64,000 nt of DNA from Butyrivibrio sp. AE2015 (GCF_000420825.1 NZ_ATVR01000012.1:1-64000), one strand, 5' to 3'; positions 51,748-61,635 are shown, numbered from the stretch's first letter. A program made the numbers and translations. Notes: generated by a model not told the origin, from the sequence alone.

Positions 51748-52800
51748 TTAGGCGCTTACTCTGACTCTAGGGTCAACAAGTCCATATACAATATCAATTA
51801 TCAGGTTGCCTATAAGAGAAATAGCAACATAGAAAAGCTGCATCAAAATAACTACATCAAAGTCCTGTGTACGGAGTGAGACGATCATAAGTTTACCCAT
51901 TCCGTTGATACCAAATGTATTCTCGAAAATAAGTGATCCACCGAAAATACCAAGGAACCATCCAACAACAAGAGTAACAATAGGGATAAGAGCGTTTCTC
52001 CATGCATGTGAATAAATAACTGCCTTTTCTGTAACACCCTTAGCTCTCGCTGTTCTGATGCAGTCAAGTGAAAGAGCATCAATCATAGAAGCTCTGACGT
52101 ATCTTGTCATAGAACCAAGTGAGCAGAAAGTCATTGTTATAAGAGGAAGTGCCATGTAGTACATTCTGTCGACAAACCACTTCCATCCTGTATAGTTACT
52201 TCCCGGAGTCTTCATTCCACTAGGAGGGAATATTCCAAGAAGTGAACAGAATATCCATACAAAAAGAATTGCTGTTACGAAAGTCGGAAGCGAATAGCCT
52301 ATGATGGTAATTACCTGCATAGCCTGATCACCTTTGCTTCCCTTATGTACAGCGCAGACAATTCCCAAAGGAATTGTTATTCCAAGCGCAAGAATTGTTG
52401 CAAATATATTTATAAATATGGTGTTTTTCAAAGGTTCCTGAACGACATTGATAACATCATCCTTGAACTCATATGAGTAACCAAAATCTCCCTGTAAAAG
52501 TCCGGAATAAGTACCATAATAGTTAGGCATAATTCCTACCCATCTAAGGTATCTCACCGCCATATTATCGGTATCCGTTCCATATCTACGCTGGTATTCC
52601 AAATACAAATCATTAAACATCTTGTCCTTCTCTTCTTCGGAAGCGTTACGAAGACGAGTTTTCTGAGCTGTCATATCCGCTTTTGCGTCTGTATAAGCTC
52701 TGTTATTTGGCACCAGATTATATATAAGGAATAGTAAAACTGACATAACTACAAGAACAATAAACATGTAGCCTATTCTTTTAAGAATATATTTTCCCAC
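51748..52800 (-). CDS. oppB: OppB permease, second system, with enlarged first loop
   Basis: 350 residues. GTG at 52800 is taken as start because GGAGG stands 8 bases before; a TTG two codons upstream is too close to it. N-terminal helix YMFIVLVVMSVLLFLIYNLV, then a charged extra segment of about 35 residues (YTDAKADMTAQKTRLRNASE, DKMFNDLYLEYQRRYG) in the first extracytoplasmic loop compared with the first OppB (309 residues); the rest is standard, with AKGVTEKAVIYSHAWRN as the ATPase-docking loop. Ends 15 bases before oppC. Confidence 0.9.
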   Translation of the reverse strand: MGKYILKRIGYMFIVLVVMSVLLFLIYNLVPNNRAYTDAKADMTAQKTRLRNASEEEKDKMFNDLYLEYQRRYGTDTDNMAVRYLRWVGIMPNYYGTYSGLLQGDFGYSYEFKDDVINVVQEPLKNTIFINIFATILALGITIPLGIVCAVHKGSKGDQAMQVITIIGYSLPTFVTAILFVWIFCSLLGIFPPSGMKTPGSNYTGWKWFVDRMYYMALPLITMTFCSLGSMTRYVRASMIDALSLDCIRTARAKGVTEKAVIYSHAWRNALIPIVTLVVGWFLGIFGGSLIFENTFGINGMGKLMIVSLRTQDFDVVILMQLFYVAISLIGNLIIDIVYGLVDPRVRVSA

Positions 52801-52920
52801 AGCCAAAACCTCCTAAAAATATTCTATATATAAACCATCTGTAATCAATTTGCAGATAGGAGTATTCAAATTCAAATAACAAATAATCTATATTGCGAAA
52901 ATCATCTTTAAACCGACAAT

Positions 52921-52958
52921 AATCCACGGTTATGGGCTCATTCCCATAACCGTGGATT
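52921..52958 (-). terminator. Strong hairpin between the binding-protein and oppB genes
   Basis: Perfect 16-bp stem AATCCACGGTTATGGG / CCCATAACCGTGGATT with a 6-base loop, 52 bases after the binding-protein stop. The T-run is weak, so it may be a partial terminator or an RNA 3'-end stabiliser within the operon. Confidence 0.6.
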
Positions 52959-53010
52959 GTCAGTCAGTTACCTATATTACCATAATCCTACCGAAACTTC
53001 TAGTAGAAAA

Positions 53011-55308
53011 TTAGTTCCAATAAATATCTGCTTCATCCTTAATGTAATATGCCTGATAATCGTCATATGTTGTAGGATTAATAGTCATATTAAGTGAATA
53101 ATCATAAACAGCTGAGTTGAATCCAGTAGCAAAGTTAAAGCATGTGTACATAGGTGTACCACTGTAGTAACCATAAATCTGCTGCTGAGCAAGCTCATCA
53201 AGCATTGGTGCAAAGTCACCAGTTGTCTTCTGAACAGCAAATCCTGCAGCTGCGATATTATCGTTCTGCTCGAAACCTGTTACAAGGAGATCTGAGAACT
53301 CGTTATCAACAGTACCATACCAGTTAAGTACAAGAGGCATATAGTAGTCGCCATTGATTTCAACTGTCTTGTATGCACCGTCAACTGACTGATAGTTCTT
53401 GTCGTTATCTGTAGCATACTCGCCGGAAATCTTCTTATAACGAACACCTTCTGTGTACTCGCCACCTTCTGCATTGTATACCCAACCATCGTTCTCAAGA
53501 ACTTCGATAGCTGAATCTACAGAAGTATCATATGTGTTAAGAAGCATTCCCTGATCTACAGCAGCCTTATACATCCAAGATCCTGTGTAGTAAGGTCCGT
53601 CAACAACTCCGCCGTAACCACCTGTGAAGTCCTTAGCAAATGTTGCTCTGTCCATGCAGTATGCAATAGCCTGACGAACTGCTGTGTACTGAACTGGGCC
53701 ATAGTCACATCTGAATCCAAGTTTACCATAACCAGCTCTTGAATAGTGTGTATAAGCATAAGCTCCGTTTGAACCATCAGCAAGTGCTACAGCTTCATCA
53801 GTTGCAGAACCACCTGTGATACCTGAAAGGAGATCAATACCGCCTGACTTAAAGTCTTCAAGCTGAGTCTCTGCGATTACCTTCTTATAAACTACTTTTT
53901 CGATAGAAGGAACTGCTCCATCATAGTTACCTGCATAGTACTCATTTCTCTCAAGAACAGCTGACTTATCGCTTGCGTCATAGCTCTTTACAACATAAGC
54001 ACCTGTGTAAGGATACTTTGTATCTGTGTTGTTAGCTGACTCAGTAATGTGCTTAGCCATTACATAGCTGTCACCGTCTTTTGCATAGAAGTCGCCTGTG
54101 ATATAAACGCCTTCGCCGTCATCAGCTATATCACAATCACCAAACCAGAGATCCTTGTATGAAGGAGCGAAGTAATCTCTTGCAAGGTATGTGTTTGCAT
54201 AGAAGTAAGGAAGATACTGAGCATCAATTGTTACTGAGAATGTGTAATCATCTATAAGACGAACACCGCTCATAACCTTTGTTGCGCCGTCTGTACCTTC
54301 GTTTGTTCCGTCATATGCATTGAATGCATCAAAGCCTACTTCATAAAGAAGTCTCTTGTGATCTTTACCTGCAGCTTCTGCAGCAACTGGTGTTGAGAAT
54401 GCAAGTGGGAAGTACAGATAGTTCTTAGCTGTTACAGCAGATCCATCTGAGAATTTAAGGTTGTCCTTGATCTTAACTGTGTAAGTTCTTGAACCATCCT
54501 CATTGTCTACTTCTTCATAGCTGTCAACAACAGTCTTGTTAACTTCATAGCCACCTTCTTTTGTCATAGCAACGATGTCAAGGCCATTTGTAAGTCTGTA
54601 GATATCATTATCTGATGCGCCAGGGTTACTAGCTCCGAATACAGAATATCTGAACTTACCAGAAAGATCTGTTGTATCACCGAGGATGATTGAGTTATCT
54701 TCTTTTTCTGATGTCCAGTCGATAAGAGCAAGAGCTGGATTCCAATATGGGTTTGTAGGATATTCATCTACGCCCTTGATCTGTGTGTTGTAAACATCAT
54801 AGTACTCGTTTGAGTAAAGAGGAATCTCAGGAAGCATATGATTCCAACGTGTGATGTAATACTTCCACCACTCTGCATATACTTCATCTTCTGTAGCGAA
54901 GTCTGTTCCCTCTGTTGATGTGTTGTAAACCATAGCCATTGAAAGGAAATCAAGACCGAGCTCGTAGCTCTTTCCGTCTACATTGAGGTAAGCAAGTCCA
55001 GTTGTCTCATCTTCTGTTACATCAGCGATTGAGATCTGCTTGCCATACTTGTCGTAAAGTGAAATGTAATCAGCATTCTCACCATACTCTTTTCCGTTCA
55101 GTTCCTGAACTGATGATGGAAGATCAGCAGTTGAAACTAATTCTGTTTCTGCTTCTTCTGTTGTTTCTGTCTCTGCAGCTGCTTCTGTAGAAGCCTCTTC
55201 AGTTGCCTGAGGAGCTGCAGGTGTCTCTGTTGTTGTCTTACCGCAAGCTGATAATGAACCAGCTACCATTGTAAGAGCAAGGAGAGACGCAAGTGTCTTT
55301 TTTTTCAT
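53011..55308 (-). CDS. oppA: Large oligopeptide-binding lipoprotein (SBP family 5)
   Basis: Start at 55308 with GGGAGG before it; signal MKKKTLASLLALTMVAGSLS and lipobox SACG. 765 residues, longer than usual (about 530-630), including a Glu/Thr-rich linker (about 24-60). SBP_bac_5 features: LKFSDGSAVTAKNYLYFPLA, TGAYVVKSYDASDKSAVLERN, AVRQAIAYCMDRATFAKDF. An N-terminal region of about 170 residues (TADLPSSVQELNGKEYGENA onward) precedes the usual start of the fold. It may be the partner of the RCC1 domain in OppC (inference). Confidence 0.88.
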   Translation of the reverse strand: MKKKTLASLLALTMVAGSLSACGKTTTETPAAPQATEEASTEAAAETETTEEAETELVSTADLPSSVQELNGKEYGENADYISLYDKYGKQISIADVTEDETTGLAYLNVDGKSYELGLDFLSMAMVYNTSTEGTDFATEDEVYAEWWKYYITRWNHMLPEIPLYSNEYYDVYNTQIKGVDEYPTNPYWNPALALIDWTSEKEDNSIILGDTTDLSGKFRYSVFGASNPGASDNDIYRLTNGLDIVAMTKEGGYEVNKTVVDSYEEVDNEDGSRTYTVKIKDNLKFSDGSAVTAKNYLYFPLAFSTPVAAEAAGKDHKRLLYEVGFDAFNAYDGTNEGTDGATKVMSGVRLIDDYTFSVTIDAQYLPYFYANTYLARDYFAPSYKDLWFGDCDIADDGEGVYITGDFYAKDGDSYVMAKHITESANNTDTKYPYTGAYVVKSYDASDKSAVLERNEYYAGNYDGAVPSIEKVVYKKVIAETQLEDFKSGGIDLLSGITGGSATDEAVALADGSNGAYAYTHYSRAGYGKLGFRCDYGPVQYTAVRQAIAYCMDRATFAKDFTGGYGGVVDGPYYTGSWMYKAAVDQGMLLNTYDTSVDSAIEVLENDGWVYNAEGGEYTEGVRYKKISGEYATDNDKNYQSVDGAYKTVEINGDYYMPLVLNWYGTVDNEFSDLLVTGFEQNDNIAAAGFAVQKTTGDFAPMLDELAQQQIYGYYSGTPMYTCFNFATGFNSAVYDYSLNMTINPTTYDDYQAYYIKDEADIYWN

Positions 55309-55387
55309 ATTTCTACCTCCCGCATAATATATATGTAATCGCACAGTGTTTGTCACCGGCGCACATATGTCTTTTTGACACTTCACC

Positions 55388-55416
55388 ATTTTAAATCGGC
55401 GAAACCAAAAATGCAA
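55388..55416 (-). promoter_or_regulatory. Sigma-A promoter of the second Opp operon
   Basis: On the minus strand TTGCAT (55411-55416), 17 bases, TAAAAT (55388-55393), about 80 bases before the binding-protein start, and just after the hairpin at 55418-55442. Confidence 0.55.
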
Positions 55417-55417
55417 C

Positions 55418-55442
55418 ATAAGTTTTTTAAAAATAAACTTAT
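55418..55442 (-). terminator. Likely terminator after pepF
   Basis: ATAAGTTT / AAACTTAT stem with an AT loop, 23 bases beyond the pepF stop, with TTTTTGG a little downstream. Weak stem, so read-through into the Opp operon is possible. Confidence 0.45.
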
Positions 55443-55464
55443 CTCTTCCTATAATAAAGAGTTA

Positions 55465-57138
55465 TCAGACTTTTTCTCTCATATTCCTTGCAAGCTCATC
55501 TATTGTGCCATCCTTAAATGGGCTCTTAAGGCCAACTTCAGCCAGCTCGTTCTCGTAAAAATCTCTGGTTGAAAGTTTGCAGAGCTGTAAGTAATGATTC
55601 CAGGCATCCTTATAGTCTTTGTCCATCCATACTTTGAACTGCATAGCCACTACGCTTGCAAGAACGTAATCTATGTAATAGAAAGGATTCCAGAAAATAT
55701 GTCCCTGTTTCTGCCAGAAACCGCCTTCATCAAAGAACTCATCGCCATCAAAATCAAGCCATGGTCTGTATGTTTTCTCAAGTTCTTTCCAAACCTGTTT
55801 TCTCTCTGCCGGAGTCATCTCAGGCTTGTCATAAACAATATGCTGGAACTCATCAACCATACATCCGTAAGGAATGAAAGTGATAGAATCCTGAAGATGC
55901 ATCTTAAGATAATCATCTGATCTGTCGCCAAAGAACTTATCCATCCAGCCGTATGTGAAGTACTCCATTGACATGGAATGAATCTCAGCTGTCTCCATAG
56001 TAAGGTCGTTGTTTTCAGGAGTCTCATCATTTCTGGTAACAAATCCTTGGAACGCGTGGCCGCACTCATGAGTTATAACATCTACATCTCCGCTTGTACC
56101 ATTGAAATTAGCAAAGATAAATGGAGCCTTATATTTAGGAAGATAATCCATATATCCGCCGGCTTTTTTTGTCTTTCTTCCAAGGACATCAAATAGCTCA
56201 TTCTCCATCATGAAATCAAAGAACTCTTTTGTCTCAGGAGAAAGCTCTGAATACATTTCCTGTCCTGCTCTCATGATTTCTTCAGGTGTTCCGATAGGTG
56301 CTGGATTGCCATTTTTGAAGAATACATCGTTATCATAGTATTTAAGTTCATCTACACCGATCTGAGCTTTTCTCTTTTCCTGGATCTCACATACAAAAGG
56401 AACAAATGACTCCTTTATCTGTTTTCTGAAATTCTCAACTTCAGCTCTTCTGTATGCATTTCTCTGCATACGATTGTAACCAAGTTCTACGTAATTATCA
56501 TATCCAAGCTTTTTAGCCTGCTCTGTTCTGTTCTTTACAAGCTTGTCATAAATATCATCGATTTCATCAGTAACTGAAAGGAAGTACTCTGAAAGAGCTT
56601 TCCATGCACGCTTTCTTGTGTCTCTATCCTCGTCTGTAAGCTTTTTGCGAAGAAGTGATATATTGTACTCTTCTCCATCAAAAGGAATCTTTGCAGAAGC
56701 AATCACTTTGTCATACTTACTGATAAGTGCATTCTCTTCCTGCATAAGAGGAAGTATCTCTTCACTGATTGAATTGTTTGCAAGTTCAATATTCTTGAAA
56801 AAGATCTTGTTTATCTTTTCTTCAAGGTACTCACGATATGGAGATTCAAATAAAACCTTTTTATATTGATTATCCAGATTGGAAATAAGAGGCATTATCT
56901 CATCGACATAATCATTTTCTTTTGAATAAAACTCATCAGTTGTATCAATGTTATGTCTAAATACAGCGAGTCTGATCTCTGTATTAACATCTGCAACAAA
57001 ATCAGTATACTTTTTGTGAAGTGCGTACTGTTCTTCACCGCTTTTAGCATTCTTACTATCGTCTATTAGTTTCTCATAAAAAGCCTTTATGGCATCCATA
57101 TCAGGACGCTCATAAGGCATCTGTGATAATTTCATCAT
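55465..57138 (-). CDS. pepF: Oligoendopeptidase F (M3 family)
   Basis: Cytosolic zinc peptidase that cuts imported oligopeptides. 557 residues; zinc motif THECGHAFQGF (HExxH type, about 352-362) and the downstream Glu in NDLTMETAEIHSMSMEYFTY. Located immediately upstream of the Opp operon in the same orientation, which fits import and hydrolysis of peptides. Preceded by two palindromic sites (57252-57269 and 57329-57356). Confidence 0.9.
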   Translation of the reverse strand: MMKLSQMPYERPDMDAIKAFYEKLIDDSKNAKSGEEQYALHKKYTDFVADVNTEIRLAVFRHNIDTTDEFYSKENDYVDEIMPLISNLDNQYKKVLFESPYREYLEEKINKIFFKNIELANNSISEEILPLMQEENALISKYDKVIASAKIPFDGEEYNISLLRKKLTDEDRDTRKRAWKALSEYFLSVTDEIDDIYDKLVKNRTEQAKKLGYDNYVELGYNRMQRNAYRRAEVENFRKQIKESFVPFVCEIQEKRKAQIGVDELKYYDNDVFFKNGNPAPIGTPEEIMRAGQEMYSELSPETKEFFDFMMENELFDVLGRKTKKAGGYMDYLPKYKAPFIFANFNGTSGDVDVITHECGHAFQGFVTRNDETPENNDLTMETAEIHSMSMEYFTYGWMDKFFGDRSDDYLKMHLQDSITFIPYGCMVDEFQHIVYDKPEMTPAERKQVWKELEKTYRPWLDFDGDEFFDEGGFWQKQGHIFWNPFYYIDYVLASVVAMQFKVWMDKDYKDAWNHYLQLCKLSTRDFYENELAEVGLKSPFKDGTIDELARNMREKV

Positions 57139-57465
57139 TTATGTAAACCCACTTTCTACTTTAAATATTAAATTTTTATAAATTACATTTTTTCATTATA
57201 CTTTATACATATCAATTTAGCAATAGAAAGCGTTGAATTGTTAAAATACATCAAGTTAATTCACTAAACTGTAGGAGCAAAATTAATCTCCTGCCGAAAT
57301 CACGTATGTTTGTTCACAAAATATTATGTTAACAAGTTAATGCATTAACTCGTTAAAGACATGCTATACAAATAAAGAGGATTTCTGCGCAACCAAACAG
57401 GTTGGCAGAAATCCTCTTGCTAATCCACAAAGTGCTTTTTTAGCTGTTTTCAAACTTACCTTAGA
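57139..57465. promoter_or_regulatory. Regulatory region before pepF with a 28-bp palindrome
   Basis: Contains TTAACAAGTTAATGCATTAA then CTCGTTAA (57329-57356, 26 of 28 positions symmetrical) and a related single site CAAGTTAATTCACTAAAC (57252-57269). Two sites with the same CAAGTTAAT half suggest an operator pair. Repeat B (57367-57430) occupies the right part. No gene is seen. Confidence 0.5.
57367..57430 (-). repeat. Repeat B: terminator-like hairpin shared with 701-765
   Basis: Same flank TACAAATAAAGAGGATT and a stem GAGGATTTCTG...CAGAAATCCTC (57377-57416). Lies 36 bases after the sugar permease stop, like repeat A after the glycerate kinase. Stem differences from repeat A are paired changes. 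Confidence 0.65.
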
Positions 57466-58656
57466 TCAATTCTTCACGATCATCTTACCACCACGCTTTG
57501 ATACTACATCAAAAATAACAGCCGCCAAAAGAACTACACCTTTTACAACCTTCTGCATGTTGGCATCAACGCCCATAAGTGACATGCCAAGGTTGATAAC
57601 ACCCATAAGAACCGCACCTACAATAACCCCCGGAACTGTTCCGATTCCACCATAGGCAGATGCTCCACCGATGAAGCAGGAACCGATCGCATCCATCTCA
57701 TAGTTCTGGCCATAGGTTGGCTGAGCTGATGTAAGTCTTGCGATTGTTACCATTCCTGCAAGTGCTGCCAAAAATCCCATATTTGTATATGCAAGGAAAT
57801 ATACTCTGTTTGTGTCGATACCTGAAAGCTTTGTAGCCTTCTCGTTTCCGCCTACTGCATAGAAGTAACGACCAACTGTAGTGTTGCTTGTAATGTAGCC
57901 ATAGATGATTACCACAACCAAAACCCAGATGAGAACTGTAGGAATTCCCTTGTGCTGAGAAAGTTTGTAGGCAAAAAGAACGATCACTGCTGCCAAAACT
58001 GCAAGTTTTATCCCAAAAGTCCATACAGACTCAAGGTCGTAACCATTCTGTTTTTTCTTTATTCTGCTGAGTATCTGTAAGAGCACCAAAACTGATGCTG
58101 CGAGTATTCCACCAAAAAGGCATGTGAGATTGAGACTTCCATTACCAAAGAAATCAGGAATATAGCAATCTGCACCGCCTCCGAAGAGGTTTACAAATGT
58201 TGTCTGATCCTTTATAGATACTGTAAGACCGTTTAATGCTACGTTTGACAATCCTCTAAATGCAAGCATTCCTGCCAATGTAACAATGAAAGGAGGAATT
58301 CTTACAAAGGCGATCCAAAAGCCCTGGAACGCACCAATTGCTGTTCCGATAAGGATCATTATCAGAATTGTAAGCCACACAGGGGCTCCTACATTTACCA
58401 TCAAAAGAGCTCCGATCGCACCTACAAAACACACTACTGATCCTACTGAAAGATCGATGTTACCACCTGTAAGAATACAAAGAAGCATACCTGTTGCAAG
58501 AATGAACACATACGCATTCTGTGAGATCAGGTTACTTACATTCATGGGAAGAAGTATAGCCCCTCCGGTTCTCCATGAAAAAAACGCTACTACTATAATT
58601 AAGACTATTACCATGGTGTTTTTCTTCAAAAACCCCAAAACCTGTTCCTTATTCAT
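57466..58656 (-). CDS. Sugar ABC transporter permease (XylH/MglC/GguB type)
   Basis: Membrane channel of a monosaccharide importer. 396 residues from ATG 58656 (GGAGG 6 bases before; GTG one codon earlier is too close). About ten helices with LSVGSVVCFVGAIGALL, the central extra segment typical of XylH/GguB (GGADCYIPDFFGNGSLN and RIKKKQNGYDLES), and GVIVGAVLMGVINLGMSL. Third gene of the sugar operon, 11 bases after the ATPase gene. Confidence 0.9.
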   Translation of the reverse strand: MNKEQVLGFLKKNTMVIVLIIVVAFFSWRTGGAILLPMNVSNLISQNAYVFILATGMLLCILTGGNIDLSVGSVVCFVGAIGALLMVNVGAPVWLTILIMILIGTAIGAFQGFWIAFVRIPPFIVTLAGMLAFRGLSNVALNGLTVSIKDQTTFVNLFGGGADCYIPDFFGNGSLNLTCLFGGILAASVLVLLQILSRIKKKQNGYDLESVWTFGIKLAVLAAVIVLFAYKLSQHKGIPTVLIWVLVVVIIYGYITSNTTVGRYFYAVGGNEKATKLSGIDTNRVYFLAYTNMGFLAALAGMVTIARLTSAQPTYGQNYEMDAIGSCFIGGASAYGGIGTVPGVIVGAVLMGVINLGMSLMGVDANMQKVVKGVVLLAAVIFDVVSKRGGKMIVKN

Positions 58657-58669
58657 CACTATCCTCCTA

Positions 58670-60202
58670 TTAACCAGCAGTCTGTAAAATTCTTGACATT
58701 ATCTTTTCCTGAGTTGCTTCCTTAGCATCAAGTTCTCCTACAATCCTGCCCTCGTTCATGACATAGATTCTGTCTGACATTCCAAGTACCTCAGGAAGTT
58801 CGGAAGAAATAAGGATTACTGATTTTCCTTCCGCTACCAGCTGGTTTATTATGCAGTAAATTTCGTATTTAGCACCTACATCAATACCTCTTGTAGGCTC
58901 ATCAAGTATGAGAATATCAGGATTAGCAAACATCCATTTTGCCAAAAGAACTTTCTGCTGATTTCCACCGCTCAAGTTGCCAACATGTTGTTCAACAGAA
59001 GGTGCCTTTGTCTTTAGCTTATCCTTGTACTCTACCGCAACCGCATATTCTTTATGCTTGTCAATTACTGTTCTGTGGCTTACTGCCTCAAGATTTGCAA
59101 CTGTAGTATTTGTCTTTATTGGATTTGAAAGAATAAGGCCATTTCCCTTTCTGTCCTCAGTAACATATGCAAGTCCATGCTTGATTGCACTCTTAACAGT
59201 ATTTAGCTGTACTTCTTTTCCGTTTAACAAGATCTGTCCGGTGATATTCTCTCCGTAGCTCTTTCCAAAAATACTCATGGCAAGCTCTGTTCTTCCTGCT
59301 CCCATAAGTCCGGAGATTCCTAAAACTTCACCTTTTCTGACATAAATATTTACGTCATCAACAACTTTTCTATCTTTATGTAAAGGATGGTAAACATTCC
59401 AGTTCTTTACTTCCATACTCACATCGCCGATATTCGGCACTCTCTTTGGAAATCTGTCTGAGATCTCGCGGCCTACCATTCCCTTGATTATCCTGCTCTC
59501 AGAGAAGTCATCAACACCCTTTGTAAGAGTCTCAATAGTCGCTCCGTCTCTTATGACAGTGATCTTGTCTGCCACATAAGAAACCTCATTTAATTTGTGA
59601 GAAATGATAATGGAAGTAAGACCACGTTCTTCCTTTAGCCTTAGCAAAAGATCAAGCAGCGCTTTTGAATCAGTCTCATTGAGTGATGATGTAGGCTCAT
59701 CCAAAATAAGAAGCCTTGCCCTTTTAGAAAGAGCTTTGGCAATCTCTACAAGCTGCTGTTTACCAACACCAATATCCTTGATCAATGTCTGTGTACTTTC
59801 TCTAAGTCCAACAATATCCAGGTATCTTCTCGCCTGCTTGTTTGTCTCGTTCCAGTCAATCTTTATTTTCTTTCCTCTCTCATTTCCGAGGAACATATTC
59901 TCAGCAATAGTCATATAGGGAATAAGCGCAAGTTCCTGATGAATAATAACTATTCCCTTCTCTTCACTATCCTTTATGGCTCCAAACTTGCAAGTTTCAC
60001 CATCATATACAATATCGCCCTCATAAGAACCATATGGATAAACACCACTAAGCACATTCATCAGTGTGGATTTTCCTGCCCCGTTTTCTCCAACAAGCGC
60101 ATGGATCTCACCATTTACAACTTTTAAGTTAACGTTGTCTAATGCTTTCACACCAGGAAAGGTCTTGGTGATATTTTTCATTTCCAATAATATCTTTTCC
60201 AA
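58670..60202 (-). CDS. Sugar ABC transporter ATPase (XylG/MglA/GguA type)
   Basis: 510 residues with two ABC domains. First: Walker [35 protein letters not shown]. Second: degenerate Walker [32 protein letters not shown], as usual in this family. Start is a TTG preceded by GGAGGAGGGG. A hairpin (60251-60273) separates it from the binding-protein gene. Confidence 0.92.
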   Translation of the reverse strand: MEKILLEMKNITKTFPGVKALDNVNLKVVNGEIHALVGENGAGKSTLMNVLSGVYPYGSYEGDIVYDGETCKFGAIKDSEEKGIVIIHQELALIPYMTIAENMFLGNERGKKIKIDWNETNKQARRYLDIVGLRESTQTLIKDIGVGKQQLVEIAKALSKRARLLILDEPTSSLNETDSKALLDLLLRLKEERGLTSIIISHKLNEVSYVADKITVIRDGATIETLTKGVDDFSESRIIKGMVGREISDRFPKRVPNIGDVSMEVKNWNVYHPLHKDRKVVDDVNIYVRKGEVLGISGLMGAGRTELAMSIFGKSYGENITGQILLNGKEVQLNTVKSAIKHGLAYVTEDRKGNGLILSNPIKTNTTVANLEAVSHRTVIDKHKEYAVAVEYKDKLKTKAPSVEQHVGNLSGGNQQKVLLAKWMFANPDILILDEPTRGIDVGAKYEIYCIINQLVAEGKSVILISSELPEVLGMSDRIYVMNEGRIVGELDAKEATQEKIMSRILQTAG

Positions 60203-60250
60203 TGTTGCCCCTCCTCCTTTTCTATCTGTATCGGCCTATTCTCAAATATA

Positions 60251-60273
60251 AGGCGGGCCAGTAAGACCCGCCT
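60251..60273 (-). terminator. Hairpin between sugar-binding protein and ATPase genes
   Basis: AGGCGGG / CCCGCCT with a 9-base loop, 13 bases past the binding-protein stop; no T-run. Likely tunes the ratio of binding protein to ATPase. Confidence 0.5.
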
Positions 60274-60286
60274 GTATAAAGCTTAA

Positions 60287-61435
60287 TTACTGAAGATCGC
60301 TCTCTTTGTAATAACCTGAATCAATAAGAAGTTCTTTGTAGTTGTTAACATCAGCAAATACAGGTTCGCAAAGGTATGAAGGAATAACGCCTGTTCCGTT
60401 GTTGTATGTTGATGTGTCATTAACAGGAGCATCTGTGCCCTTCATGATAGCGTCAACCATCTCTACTGTCTTAGCTGCAAGTGTACGTGTATCCTTGAAG
60501 ATTGACATTGACTGCTTACCAGCGATCATGTTCTTAACGTTTGCAACGTCACAGTCCTGACCTGTGATGATTGGCCAATCACCTGTGTAGTTAGCCTCAA
60601 GAGAGTTTGTAACACCAAGAGCTGTTGAGTCATTTGAGCAAAGAACTGCATCAAGCTTTGTTCCGTTTGCATAGTTAGCAGAAATGATAGCATCCATTCT
60701 TGACTGTGCATTCTCTGTTGACCAGTTAGCTGTTGCAACGTTATCAAAGTCCTTCTGACCTGACTGAACAACGAGCTTACCTTCGTCGATGTACTTGTTA
60801 AGTACGTCCATAGCGCCGCCGTAGAAGGATCTTGCGTTGTTGTCACCAGGATCACCTGTGAAGATCTCGATGTTGAATGGGCCTGCTGCATTGTCAAGAT
60901 CAAGCTGATCTCTGATGTACTCGCCCTGCTTTGTTCCAACCATGTAGTTATCAAATGTTGCATAGTATGAAACAGCATCTGAATTCATGATAAGACGGTC
61001 ATAAGCGATAACTGAGATTCCTGCTTCCTTTGCCTGAGCAAGAACAGTTCCAAGTGAATCACCATCGATAGAAGCAATAACAAGAACCTGTGCTCCCTGG
61101 CTTATCATGTTCTCAATCTGAGAAACCTGAGTAGCAATATCATTTGATGCGTACTGAAGGTCAACCTCATAGCCTGCCGCCTTAAGCTGCTCTTCCATGT
61201 TGGCACCATCCTGGTTCCATCTCTGAAGATCCTTAGTAGGCATTGCAACGCCGACTTTTCCGCCGCCTGCGCTCTCTGTCTGTGCAGGTGTCTCTGTCTT
61301 TGTCTCTGTTTTGGTCTCAGTCTGAGCTGCGCTGTTGTCAGTCTGTGTCTGAGCCGGTGCTGCACTTCCGCATCCAACCATGAGCGATGCTGCCATAGCC
61401 ATTGAAAGAACTGCACTTAATAGTTTTCTCTTCAT
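60287..61435 (-). CDS. Sugar-binding lipoprotein (ChvE/XylF type)
   Basis: Start at 61435 with GGGAGGAAAAGAA before it; signal MKRKLLSAVLSMAMAASLMV, lipobox VGCGS. About 382 residues. Gln/Thr/Glu linker, then periplasmic-binding fold type I: GVAMPTKDLQRWNQDGANME, QVLVIASIDGDSLG, VIAYDRLIMNSDAVSYYATF, CSNDSTALGVTNSLEA and TGQDCDVANVKNMI. Closest in pattern to ChvE/multiple monosaccharide-binding proteins (xylose, glucose, arabinose, galactose). Confidence 0.9.
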   Translation of the reverse strand: MKRKLLSAVLSMAMAASLMVGCGSAAPAQTQTDNSAAQTETKTETKTETPAQTESAGGGKVGVAMPTKDLQRWNQDGANMEEQLKAAGYEVDLQYASNDIATQVSQIENMISQGAQVLVIASIDGDSLGTVLAQAKEAGISVIAYDRLIMNSDAVSYYATFDNYMVGTKQGEYIRDQLDLDNAAGPFNIEIFTGDPGDNNARSFYGGAMDVLNKYIDEGKLVVQSGQKDFDNVATANWSTENAQSRMDAIISANYANGTKLDAVLCSNDSTALGVTNSLEANYTGDWPIITGQDCDVANVKNMIAGKQSMSIFKDTRTLAAKTVEMVDAIMKGTDAPVNDTSTYNNGTGVIPSYLCEPVFADVNNYKELLIDSGYYKESDLQ

Positions 61436-61502
61436 TTCTTTTCCTCCCACAATAGTTTGTTATTAGTTTTTTGCAGATTGTTTTCTGCTCCTTACGAGTG
61501 TC

Positions 61503-61511
61503 ATTCTAGCA
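61503..61511 (-). promoter_or_regulatory. Extended -10 element of the sugar ABC operon
   Basis: On the minus strand TGC-TAGAAT, an extended -10, about 70 bases before the binding-protein start. No good -35, which is common for activator-dependent promoters; the AraC-type regulator at the right edge is the obvious candidate. Confidence 0.4.
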
Positions 61512-61572
61512 TCGGGAGAATAGGAGTAACTTACGACTTATAGCACATTTTTATTATTAAATTTTTATAAAA

Positions 61573-61608
61573 AAAGCTGTGCTAGCATTTTATTGCAAGC
61601 ACAGCTTT
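61573..61608 (-). terminator. Terminator after the second sugar-binding protein gene
   Basis: Perfect 11-bp stem AAAGCTGTGCT / AGCACAGCTTT followed on the minus strand by a T-rich run. Confidence 0.78.
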
Positions 61609-61635
61609 AACGTTTTCAAAATAATGCTACTCTCA

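Noticed and set aside
61105-61416. Arg/Gln-rich frame overlapping the sugar-binding protein gene
   Set aside because: Frame-shifted shadow of the Thr/Glu/Gln linker; no start signals.
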